Source: Bacillota bacterium
Lineage (GTDB): Bacteria; Bacillota; Clostridia; Acetivibrionales; DTU013
Direction of reading: 5' to 3'
Assembly (NCBI GenBank): GCA_023411715.1
Contig: JAEYOM010000072.1
Coordinates: 1-41,035 of the forward strand
DNA length: 41,035 nucleotides
Each line of letters begins with the position of its first letter. Positions within the stretch are counted from its first letter, which is position 1. Made by a program: the position numbers and the translations under genes. This document shows, piece after piece, positions 17,517-25,004 of this stretch. The notes beneath the pieces were generated by a model, which saw nothing but the letters and a program-made list of their open reading frames with translations, was not told where the DNA came from and did not search any database.

Positions 17517-17690
17517 TCATTTCGCTGCCCTCCACTTGTCCATGAGCGTCTGATCATCGCTATATGTGACACCATTGGGGTCGGCAAGCCAATTCAATAG
17601 CAGAGCTCTATCGTAGCTATTATCACGTATACGCCTGACAGAAAGCTCGCCATCAATAAAAAGCGGAATTGCTGAATATTCTTTTTTCAT
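17517..17690 (-). pseudogene. Probable truncated GNAT acetyltransferase (57 residues)
   Basis: The ORF starts MKKEYSAIPLFIDGELSVRR and continues to a W-L-A-D-P-N segment. This resembles the beta1-alpha1 start of GNAT acetyltransferases of the aminoglycoside 6'-acetyltransferase type. The acetyl-CoA-binding part is missing and the frame stops after WRAAK. GGAGGG, overlapping the stop of the upstream PHP gene, gives a good ribosome binding site, so it is probably translated with that operon. A genuine small protein is the alternative; sequence similarity here is weak. Confidence 0.4.
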
Positions 17691-17693
17691 ATA

Positions 17694-18473
17694 TCAGCCC
17701 TCCAAAATCCTCTCAAGTTCAACAATATACAGCCCTACGTCCTCTGGACAATGCGCATCGGACGCAGTTTGTATTCTCACGTTATGCGACTTAAGGGACT
17801 TTATCAATCCGTCAGCCATACCGAGCTCTGCCGTTTCAGGACATCGTCGATGTGCGCCACTGCTCTGTTCAGCGTACATACCATTTTCTGCCAGAGCAAA
17901 AGCGAGCCGGTCATAATATTCGTCAAGGGAAAAGGATGACATATGCCCGAACAGCTTTATACAATCTGGATGTGCTATACCACTGTAGACCCCACTGTTG
18001 GCGAGGTCTATACTTGTTTCAAAGTAACGGCGGTATGCGCTATCAACATCAACGCCATCCCAATGCTCTGCTTTATGATCGTAAGCAAAGCTGCCGATAA
18101 AATGGACGCTGCCAACCAAAAAATCAAGCCCGGAATCTTTTGTGTTTTGGTAGACAAAATCCTCAAACTCTTTGAAATAGCAAATCTCTAAGCCGAACTT
18201 AATTGAGATACCGGCATCTCTATGCCTGATTTTCTCGACCAGACGCAAGTAGTCAGACAAGTCCAACTCCCCGGCTTTTTTGCGGAACCACTTGTCAATG
18301 TAATCGCTGTACGCACAAACATCGTCATACATCGGTACAAACTCACGAAAGCGGTAGCAATGCTCCAGCAGCCAGATTTCATCAAGCCCCTTTTCCTTGG
18401 CTGTTTGAACGAATTGGTTAATCCAATCCGTAGTATATTCGCCTCGTTCAATATGGATATGGCAGTCAAGCAT
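17694..18473 (-). CDS. PHP-domain phosphoesterase, HisJ (histidinol-phosphatase)-like
   Basis: This is a 259-residue polymerase-and-histidinol-phosphatase (PHP) fold metalloenzyme. Metal-ligand motifs are visible in order: DCHIHIERG at the N-terminus, LEHCYRF, GLEICYF, VGSVHFIG, IAHPDC and TASDAHCPEDVG. HisJ-type members dephosphorylate histidinol phosphate, but no other his gene is here, so another phosphate ester may be the substrate. AGGAGG overlaps the stop of the upstream nucleoside phosphorylase gene, 12 bases away, so the two are translated from one mRNA and may act together in nucleotide or sugar-phosphate salvage. Confidence 0.85.
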   Translation of the reverse strand: MLDCHIHIERGEYTTDWINQFVQTAKEKGLDEIWLLEHCYRFREFVPMYDDVCAYSDYIDKWFRKKAGELDLSDYLRLVEKIRHRDAGISIKFGLEICYFKEFEDFVYQNTKDSGLDFLVGSVHFIGSFAYDHKAEHWDGVDVDSAYRRYFETSIDLANSGVYSGIAHPDCIKLFGHMSSFSLDEYYDRLAFALAENGMYAEQSSGAHRRCPETAELGMADGLIKSLKSHNVRIQTASDAHCPEDVGLYIVELERILEG

Positions 18474-18485
18474 TGTCTGAACCTC

Positions 18486-19292
18486 CTAATTGAACATTGA
18501 CAATATTATCTGCGGAAACATTCCACGTCTTACAAAGTGGCGGTAATCCATTTCACTCTGCGTCCTACCGCTTATAAGAGATTTATTAGCAACCGTATTG
18601 TCAGAAACCGAAAAGATAGCCACCATCGGTATACCCATCAACTTGGCGGCAGAAAAAGCCGCGGCTGTTTCCATTTCTATTACATTGCATCCAAGTCCGA
18701 TAATGCTATCTATGTGAGCAAATTGGGCAAATACCGTATCCAGGCTGAATGTTCTTCCTATATGCCAAGTTACATTGTTGGCAGAGCATATTTCTTTAGT
18801 TGTAATTTTTGCTTTTTCAAAGAACATGGTGTCAGGATACGACTTTGAACCGAACACATCCTGCTCCAGCTTGTCTGACAAAATATAGCGACTCGCTCCG
18901 TCACCGCAAATCGAGTATTCAGGAAGAACAATGTCGCCGATAGATATATTCATGTCTAAGCTGCCAACAGAACCGATGAAAATAATCTTTTTACATGACG
19001 TAACACCAAGAGACAGCAGTGAATCCATCAATACTGGTGCGCCGATTCCTGTTTTTATGTATGTGATTTTGATGTCCCCGTTTTGGACATTCCAAACCTT
19101 TGTAGAGGCGAACTCAGATTCGCTCAAATATTCTGCTTTGCCGAGCGTCGGGAGCGACGGCGGCTCCCACCATGGAGCAATCACCACGTTTTCACGAATT
19201 AATTCAGACTCAACTCCGATTCCATGAATACAAATATCACGCTCTGTAGAGCCAAAACGCTTCATTGAGTTTATAAAATCAACATATTTCAT
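18486..19292 (-). CDS. Nucleoside phosphorylase (PNP/UDP family 1)
   Basis: The 268-residue protein belongs to the PNP_UDP_1 fold, which cleaves nucleosides with phosphate to a free base and ribose 1-phosphate. Key signs are the central FIGSVGSLD glycine-rich segment, the purine/uridine-binding region VIEMETAAAF and the SVSDN segment carrying the catalytic Asp. The overall layout is closest to uridine phosphorylase-like members; base specificity cannot be read from sequence. GGGAGGAAG precedes the ATG. It is the first gene of an operon with the PHP phosphoesterase and the GNAT-like fragment. Confidence 0.87.
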   Translation of the reverse strand: MKYVDFINSMKRFGSTERDICIHGIGVESELIRENVVIAPWWEPPSLPTLGKAEYLSESEFASTKVWNVQNGDIKITYIKTGIGAPVLMDSLLSLGVTSCKKIIFIGSVGSLDMNISIGDIVLPEYSICGDGASRYILSDKLEQDVFGSKSYPDTMFFEKAKITTKEICSANNVTWHIGRTFSLDTVFAQFAHIDSIIGLGCNVIEMETAAAFSAAKLMGIPMVAIFSVSDNTVANKSLISGRTQSEMDYRHFVRRGMFPQIILSMFN

Positions 19293-19340
19293 GTCACACT
19301 TCCTCCCAGCAATTATTTAGTTTTGGAGGCTTGATGAAGT

Positions 19341-20040
19341 TCATATCACAATTGCCTTCCTAACCCGAATTAGCAGAAAATTCGGCTTGTCAAAATCCTT
19401 TTCATAATGGGGCAGCCGTTTTATCGTTTCTTCCGTTGGAACGGTTTCAATCATCTTCTCAATAGCAAAACCGTTACCAATAAGTACGTTTACTATCTCG
19501 GAAAACGGTCTGTGACAAATCGCTCATATCAACCCTGATAAACTTAATCCCTGTATTCTCATTCTTGGTTACCTCAAGCATCTTCTCGGATATATCAATT
19601 CCGACCACTCTGGAAGCTCCGAGGCGCTTGAACTCAGCGCAATTTTCTCCATACCCGCATCCGAGGTCAAGTACGGCTTTACCCGCCAAATCGGGCGCGA
19701 GTGAAAAGAGCGCAGGCTTTTCTTCGAGGATATTGGCGCTGTCAGGGTTCTCACGCAGCTTTTTGTATCCATCGAAAAAGGGTTGATTGTCGTAGATATT
19801 CTGCAAAGAGTTTTCCAATTCGCCATCATCATTCACTCGGTTCATCACATCCAAGATAAAGTCGGTTTTTGAGTCGATATATAAAACACGGTCGCCGTTG
19901 ACCTCGCTGATTAGCCTTATTTTCAGCTTTCCATATTCCTCCGCAATCTGAGGATTTCTGAGAAGAGCGTTGCGGAAGCGGGTATGTCTGCGGTTTTCTT
20001 CGCTGTCCTTCGGACGAGCCTCATTTGTTCCCAAAACCAT
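19341..20040 (-). pseudogene. GrpB-tail/SAM-methyltransferase fusion with internal out-of-frame deletion
   Basis: The first ~68 codons (RRHTRFRNALLRNPQIAEEY ... TDFILDVMNR) look like the C-terminal half of a GrpB/UPF0157 protein. From about NDDGELENSLQNIYDN the frame continues as a class I methyltransferase with VLDLGCGYGENC and VVGIDISEKML. After VDMSDLS the frame is lost: the next bases, read one frame over, give H-R-P-F-S-E-I-V and then IEKMIETVPTEETIKRLPH and KPNFLLIRV, the family C-terminus, ending at 19341. Roughly 80 residues between these parts are missing. The GrpB N-terminus is also gone. The gene is non-functional as an enzyme, although a 188-residue product (19474-20040) could be made. 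Confidence 0.8.
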
Positions 20041-20069
20041 TATTCGTCATCAGAACTATACTCTCAACG

Positions 20070-20122
20070 TGCCTTGAAGATACAAAAAGATACCGATCGA
20101 AGCTGGTATCCCCTTGGCGGCA
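20070..20122. repeat. Dispersed 53-bp repeat, copy A
   Basis: The segment starting TGCCTTGAAGATACAAAAA and ending CTTGGCGGCA matches 35979-36032 at about 43 of 53 positions with one single-base gap. It contains a perfect hairpin, GATACC...GGTATC, flanked by outer TGCC/GGCA arms. The region 20041-20276 holds no gene. The function is unknown; it may be a relic of a small repeat family or a structured RNA. Confidence 0.6.
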
Positions 20123-20276
20123 GGGCGTGTTGTTTCTGCTTTAAACTTCGAAGCTTCTTTAATTCTTTTCTAAATGCCTCGTTATCTTCATTAGAAAATA
20201 CCCCCCGCTAATTTCTCGAGATCAGTATTGAGTTGTTCAGAACATAGCGAATAGTTAATGGTCGCTGTGTCCCTGC

Positions 20277-21266
20277 CTAAAGCACGCTAATCACTTTGTA
20301 TATAAGATACGATACGTAAGCAAACAAAAGAAAAATGCCGGTTCTTCGCTTGATCGATTTTCTGACCCATGAAATTATGAAGACAAAAATCGTAAGTATC
20401 AGCATAATGGCAACATCCAACCAAAGGCTTACATCTGTTGGAATTGGGGAGATGACAGATGAAAGGCCAAGAACCAGGAGAATATTAAAAATGTTGCTGC
20501 CTATGCAGTTACCCAAAACAATATCCGGTTCCTTCTTAACAGCAGCTATAATACTTGTTATAAGCTCAGGCATAGTAGTGGCAATAGCAACGACTGTGAG
20601 TCCAATTAGCGTTTCGCTCAGACCTAAGCTTTGAGCAATATTCGTACTGCTTCCTACGGTTAGCCTTCCACCGATGAAAAGACCGGCAAGAGAGAGAACA
20701 GAAAAGCACCACAGCTTGATAAGGTTTTCATTGCCTTCGGCATCCACAATTTCCCTTGATAGCAGGTTACCATCTGCATCAGTATCTATATCGCCTTCGG
20801 CATCAATTTCTATTTTCATTGAACCCTTAGAATCTTTTATGACGTATAGCATAAAGCCAACAAAACCAATTATAAGTATGGCACCATCTAAGCGGGAGAG
20901 CCATCCGTTGGCAAATAGCATGATAGTCAGTATAGTCTGAATACCTATCAGCATCGGGATCTCACGTCTGACAACAGAATCCCTTACCTGTAATGGCATG
21001 ATGATGGCTGAGATACCTACGATCAAAGCGGTATTCGATAAGGAGCTGCCGATTATATTACCAAGCGTTAGTTGATTGGTATGAGTTATTCCGGAAATAA
21101 TTCCAACCGCAAGCTCTGGCGCACTTGTACCAAAAGCTACTACAGTTATACCGATGACAAAGGAGGAAACTCCATATCGTTTTGCAATTTTAGTCGTTGA
21201 ATCAATTAAAACATCAGCGCTCTTGACTATCATGACTAACCCCAGGATTAATAAAAAAAATTGCAT
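20277..21266 (-). CDS. Calcium/sodium antiporter (CaCA family, YrbG-like)
   Basis: This is a 329-residue inner-membrane cation exchanger with the two inverted alpha-repeat signatures of the CaCA superfamily: FGTSAPELAVGI followed by GNIIGSSLSN in the first half, and ATTMPELITSI followed by GNCIGSNIFN in the second. About ten membrane segments are visible. The central cytoplasmic loop is strongly acidic (EGDIDTDADGN), a possible Ca2+-sensing site. It most likely extrudes Ca2+ in exchange for Na+ or H+. The ATG at 21266 is preferred because AAAGGATG is at proper spacing; the ATG at 21275 overlaps that site. The gene is monocistronic. Confidence 0.92.
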   Translation of the reverse strand: MQFFLLILGLVMIVKSADVLIDSTTKIAKRYGVSSFVIGITVVAFGTSAPELAVGIISGITHTNQLTLGNIIGSSLSNTALIVGISAIIMPLQVRDSVVRREIPMLIGIQTILTIMLFANGWLSRLDGAILIIGFVGFMLYVIKDSKGSMKIEIDAEGDIDTDADGNLLSREIVDAEGNENLIKLWCFSVLSLAGLFIGGRLTVGSSTNIAQSLGLSETLIGLTVVAIATTMPELITSIIAAVKKEPDIVLGNCIGSNIFNILLVLGLSSVISPIPTDVSLWLDVAIMLILTIFVFIISWVRKSIKRRTGIFLLFAYVSYLIYKVISVL

Positions 21267-21493
21267 TGTAATCATCCTTTCTTATATATAACAAAAAAGT
21301 GAAGAACCTCATATGAAGCTCTCCACCCATTAAGCTCAAAATCTTGAAGCAGTTGCCTGCCCAACCGGACATTCTATTCAATATTATCTTATATTGATTT
21401 TAATTGGTTTTCAATCAAAAATCAAGAGGCCTCAGATTTTTAGGTATCGATGCCTTTTACTTGTATACCCACTACTTTATAAAAATCAACCGT

Positions 21494-21514
21494 ATTTACG
21501 GAAATCCCGTAAAT
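21494..21514. other. 8-bp hairpin in the 693-bp gap 21267-21959
   Basis: ATTTACGG-aaatc-CCGTAAAT is a perfect stem followed on the plus strand by TTTT. It lies between the exchanger gene and the IS66 fragment. The rest of 21267-21493 is AT-rich and holds no gene that I see. Confidence 0.35.
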
Positions 21515-21539
21515 TTTAAATTTCTCTATTAATATTAAG

Positions 21540-21629
21540 TCAAAAAACACTCAAAATTTTATTTTTATCGATGATCTTAGTCCACTGTTTGAGTCGGAAT
21601 TCAGTTTTAGCATCTGTGATTTTATCCAT
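21540..21629 (-). pseudogene. IS66-family tnpA fragment (29 codons)
   Basis: The ORF begins MDKITDAKTEFRLKQWTKII, which matches the N-terminus of the small IS66 accessory protein TnpA (normally ~100-120 residues with a helix-turn-helix). After residue 20 the similarity ends and the frame stops at 21540. GGAGGG precedes the ATG. tnpB and tnpC are absent. It is the remnant of an insertion sequence next to the sugar-utilisation locus. Confidence 0.6.
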
Positions 21630-21651
21630 TTTGTGAGGCCCTCCTTATTGA

Positions 21652-21697
21652 CTTTAGACTTTTTAGACAAAGTCGAAAAACTCGAAAAAGTCTAAAG
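21652..21697. repeat. 13-bp inverted repeat upstream of the tnpA fragment
   Basis: CTTTAGACTTTTT (21652-21664) pairs perfectly with AAAAAGTCTAAAG (21685-21697). The loop repeats parts of the arm (AAAGTC, GAAAAA). It may belong to the leader of the lost IS66 element. The stretch from 21698 to 21959 has no gene I can support. Confidence 0.5.
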
Positions 21698-21959
21698 ACT
21701 TTTTGGAAGGATTATCTCATACGGATAGTTAAGCTGCTATGCACCCTAAGATTGAGCGCTTACAACACTCATTGCATTTTCAAATGAAAATTAAGTTCAA
21801 ACTCCTTCCTTGTTGGTATCCACATACCACCCAAACCGGTATCGACCCCCACTGGGTTACTACAGAATTCACAATGCAGCCTCGTCGGAACAGCTAACTT
21901 TTCCATGGAAGAATTCCTCTTATTACCATGCATTGGACTATATCTGGATTCTCGTTCTA

Positions 21960-23714
21960 TTATGTTATTTCACGAAGAGCTTTTACTATTATTGATTCAT
22001 AGTCGTTATAACTTAATGAATAAAGTTCTTCTCTATTTCTACGGCTATCTTCCTTCCATTCCTCCATACTTACTTTGAACACATTCTGTAATTCTTCGAG
22101 CAGCTTATCTTTGCCTGCCTTTTTTTCATACATCTTCAATATTTCAAAGTCCCTTATTCCTCTTTTTAAATTTTTATATCTTAGACTTAAAATTGGTTTC
22201 CCGTCTTTACCCGGATACACAAAGTTTGTATCACCTGCTGACAGCATCGGATAGAGGTAAGAAATCCTCGTTAGCGGATCATTGGGCCAGGCAGTATAAC
22301 TCCAACGCAGAAAACCGTCCAACCCAAGGTAGTAGGCCAACCATGGTATAAGTCTACTCTCAACTAAAGGCGAATGTATGAATGTATTGGGGAATTTGGG
22401 ACCACAACAGACATAAAAAAGAAACTTACCGCTAATTTTATCCTTGATATTCTTTAATTTATCATAATCTTCCCAAATTGCTGTTAGTATAGGTACATAG
22501 TCCGTTATCCCTTCTATCTGCTCCTCAATCAATGATACATGATTCAGTGCTGCTTTGTACCTAAAAGACGGTGCTATATTTCTGATCTCACTAATCCTCT
22601 TTTTATATATCTTAATATCAGCCGGTTCGTCAGCTACAATTCGTACCCTGTCAATCCATCCGTTATTTATAAAGTTTGATTCGAGCGCTTTCACATATGA
22701 TTCAAATTCTTTCTTCTTCCGCATAAATCTGAAAGATCCGCATTCTTCATCGTAGTAACGGATTCTTACCGCGTCGGGGTAATCCTCAATCACTTTCCCA
22801 TAACCGGCATCCTCAAGTGTCCATACGTTTATCAATCCGAAAACCTCTATTTCCTGATCGATCCCACATTCCATACAAAGCCGGACATACCTGTTCAGGA
22901 TACTAAAATCGTAATTCCATTTACCCTCACGGTTTTTACTAATATTTACAATGTTATATTCAAAAAGATTGGAGCAATAATCCTTAGCATAACAACTATA
23001 TTGTCCTGACCATGGTATTTCTGATGCAACCAGGGTTATCGCCTTCTGCCCCAAATCCGCCAGCGTCAGTATATAATTCCTGAGTATCTCAAAATGCTTA
23101 TCGCTCCATAATTCTACGTCATACTTTCTGGCAATATTGGAGTTGTGCTGCCAAAGATCCAAATAGAATGAATAATTGGTGGGATCACCTAAATCTATAT
23201 CCAGCACCTCAATATCAAAGGAAAGTGTCTTGAGAAACTGCTCATCCTCAAACAATCTATGGCCTAAAACTTTGATAAAGGCTTTATATTTACCCGCATG
23301 CATATTTCTTCCGGTTCTGACCTCTATCCATACTGGTTGGGTTTTTCTCGGCTCTACATAAATAAATGGCTTATTAAAGAGGATATCGGATTTTTTTTGT
23401 CTATCATCATCCTCCACCAGCCCAACTAGTTGTACAGATACATTGTCAGGTTCTACCCCGGGAACATCAACCTCAACCCTGATTATATCAATAGGGCCTT
23501 CCTCATAAAAACAAGTTTCATTACTTACACAGACAAGCATTTCACTTTCTGAAAACAGAAGAAGCTGTGCTGCTGCCCAGTCATTTTTAGCACATACCAT
23601 GGTTAATGATTCGTTTACTGAAAATGGCGCTCTGAAACGGTTTATGCCACCTGCATTATTAATTCCGAACACGGCTTTGTATGTTTCATTTTCGAGCCCG
23701 CAAATAATATTCAT
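21960..23714 (-). CDS. DUF4091 glycosidase-like protein (GH123-related), 584 residues
   Basis: This is a leaderless protein with an N-terminal beta-sandwich (about 1-175) and a TIM-barrel-like domain ending in DUF4091 features (FLRWSYTAWPNDP, SLRYKNLKRGIRDFEIL). An adjacent Asp-Glu pair, D362-E363 in VADEPAD, is placed like the catalytic Asp-Glu pair of GH123 N-acetyl-galactosaminidases, which use substrate-assisted catalysis. That match suggests, but does not prove, action on GalNAc- or galactose-containing glycans. GAGGATT, overlapping the GH27 stop four bases upstream, is its ribosome binding site. It is the last gene of the sugar operon. It is only distantly similar to the other DUF4091 protein, at 27127-28629. 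Confidence 0.78.
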   Translation of the reverse strand: MNIICGLENETYKAVFGINNAGGINRFRAPFSVNESLTMVCAKNDWAAAQLLLFSESEMLVCVSNETCFYEEGPIDIIRVEVDVPGVEPDNVSVQLVGLVEDDDRQKKSDILFNKPFIYVEPRKTQPVWIEVRTGRNMHAGKYKAFIKVLGHRLFEDEQFLKTLSFDIEVLDIDLGDPTNYSFYLDLWQHNSNIARKYDVELWSDKHFEILRNYILTLADLGQKAITLVASEIPWSGQYSCYAKDYCSNLFEYNIVNISKNREGKWNYDFSILNRYVRLCMECGIDQEIEVFGLINVWTLEDAGYGKVIEDYPDAVRIRYYDEECGSFRFMRKKKEFESYVKALESNFINNGWIDRVRIVADEPADIKIYKKRISEIRNIAPSFRYKAALNHVSLIEEQIEGITDYVPILTAIWEDYDKLKNIKDKISGKFLFYVCCGPKFPNTFIHSPLVESRLIPWLAYYLGLDGFLRWSYTAWPNDPLTRISYLYPMLSAGDTNFVYPGKDGKPILSLRYKNLKRGIRDFEILKMYEKKAGKDKLLEELQNVFKVSMEEWKEDSRRNREELYSLSYNDYESIIVKALREIT

Positions 23715-23718
23715 AAAT

Positions 23719-24999
23719 TCAATCCTCTCGTTTTATTTTGTCAAGCCTGAAAAGACCAACTCCATGGGTTCTAACAGAAAACGACGTTTTTTCGTCAGCA
23801 ATTCCTTCATCTGAATGATTCCACAAATCCCGAATCGAAAACCTGCCTTCCAGTCCCAATGATGATAGTGCAACAGAAATATCTGCAGTTTGTTCCGCAA
23901 GGTTAAATATTGCCATAAAATAGCTATCAGCCCCATTTGCAGCCGTCCAGACCCGGTAATCCTCACCATGTATAGCCTCAGATCCGCTTTGTTCTGTTTT
24001 CAGCAGTTCCAAAACCTCCGAATTGCTGATCACAGACAAAGTCCAGGCATCCAAGCTCTGCAAATCCCCGCCAAACATTAAAGGAGAATGGCACATGCAC
24101 CATAAGGATAACATAGTCATCTGCTCATCAGGTGTAAACCTTGTGATTCTTCCACCTTCTCCATTAACGCCGCACCTTATGCCTATCTTACCTAGTGGAA
24201 GCATATCGGCATCCGGCCAGTGACCCTGTTCTGAATGTATCACCCAGCTACTGCATAGTTTAAAGGACTTTAAAAGGTGTTCCCATTTGTCCCAGAAATC
24301 TGCAGAGATTCTCCACATGTTTGCATTGGTCTTCAGGTGCTGAACATTTTCAAGAGGAGCAGGGCCGGGTGAAAGGCTTATTACTATATCTCTGCCGCAC
24401 TTTGATACGGCATTGTATAACATCTCTATTTCTCCAGATGAATAAGGATAAGTCATATCATCCGCTTTAATAAAATCAACACCCCATTTTGCAAGTATAC
24501 CTACCACTGAATCATACCAGTCCTGTGCTCCTGGTTTTCCGGTATCAACACCATACATATCGGGGCACCAATCACATATGCTATTCGTATTGGCAATATC
24601 TGCCGCCCTGTAATTACTTCCAAAAATCGGCCGGTTTTCTCTTACCGCTTTTTTGGGGATCCCACGCATTATATGTAATCCAAATTTCAGACCTTTACTA
24701 TGTAAATATGCCGCTAATTCTGTAAAATCATTCCCTCGCTTGGATGAAGGGAATTTTGAAGGTTCAGGGAGCGTTCTTCCATATTCGTCCATGTGAATAC
24801 ATCCTTCAACATCGGACATTTCCTCCCAATTTATCGGTTTGTACCATTGTGCATCTAAAACTATATACTCCCACCCGTACGGTTGAAGACGCTCTGCCAT
24901 AATATCAGCATTTGCCTTTACTTCGAATTCCGTCACCGTGTTGCCGAAACAATCATAGCTATTCCACCCCATCGGCGGATATTTTAATATTTTCATCAT
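23719..24999 (-). CDS. GH27 alpha-galactosidase-type glycosidase, cytoplasmic
   Basis: This 426-residue protein belongs to glycoside hydrolase family 27 (alpha-galactosidase or alpha-N-acetylgalactosaminidase, retaining). The N-terminal PPMGWNSYDCFG and EYIVLDAQWY are family hallmarks. The nucleophile is D180 in DFIKADD and the acid/base D234 in MWRISAD. The C-terminal antiparallel beta domain is present. There is no signal peptide, so it should act on imported sugars. GAGGAG, within the last codons of the upstream gene, is 8 bases before the ATG at 24999; a start at 25023 inside the upstream gene is possible but lacks a site. Gal versus GalNAc specificity cannot be decided here. Confidence 0.92.
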   Translation of the reverse strand: MMKILKYPPMGWNSYDCFGNTVTEFEVKANADIMAERLQPYGWEYIVLDAQWYKPINWEEMSDVEGCIHMDEYGRTLPEPSKFPSSKRGNDFTELAAYLHSKGLKFGLHIMRGIPKKAVRENRPIFGSNYRAADIANTNSICDWCPDMYGVDTGKPGAQDWYDSVVGILAKWGVDFIKADDMTYPYSSGEIEMLYNAVSKCGRDIVISLSPGPAPLENVQHLKTNANMWRISADFWDKWEHLLKSFKLCSSWVIHSEQGHWPDADMLPLGKIGIRCGVNGEGGRITRFTPDEQMTMLSLWCMCHSPLMFGGDLQSLDAWTLSVISNSEVLELLKTEQSGSEAIHGEDYRVWTAANGADSYFMAIFNLAEQTADISVALSSLGLEGRFSIRDLWNHSDEGIADEKTSFSVRTHGVGLFRLDKIKRED

Positions 25000-25004
25000 T
25001 ATCT

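Noticed and set aside
20070..20122. Known riboswitch such as a c-di-GMP aptamer
   Set aside because: The conserved core bases of that aptamer are not present, and no suitable downstream gene lies in the right orientation.
21810..21995. 61-codon plus-strand ORF in the gap before the DUF4091 gene
   Set aside because: No ribosome binding site, no recognisable domain, and it overlaps the end of the minus-strand DUF4091 gene.
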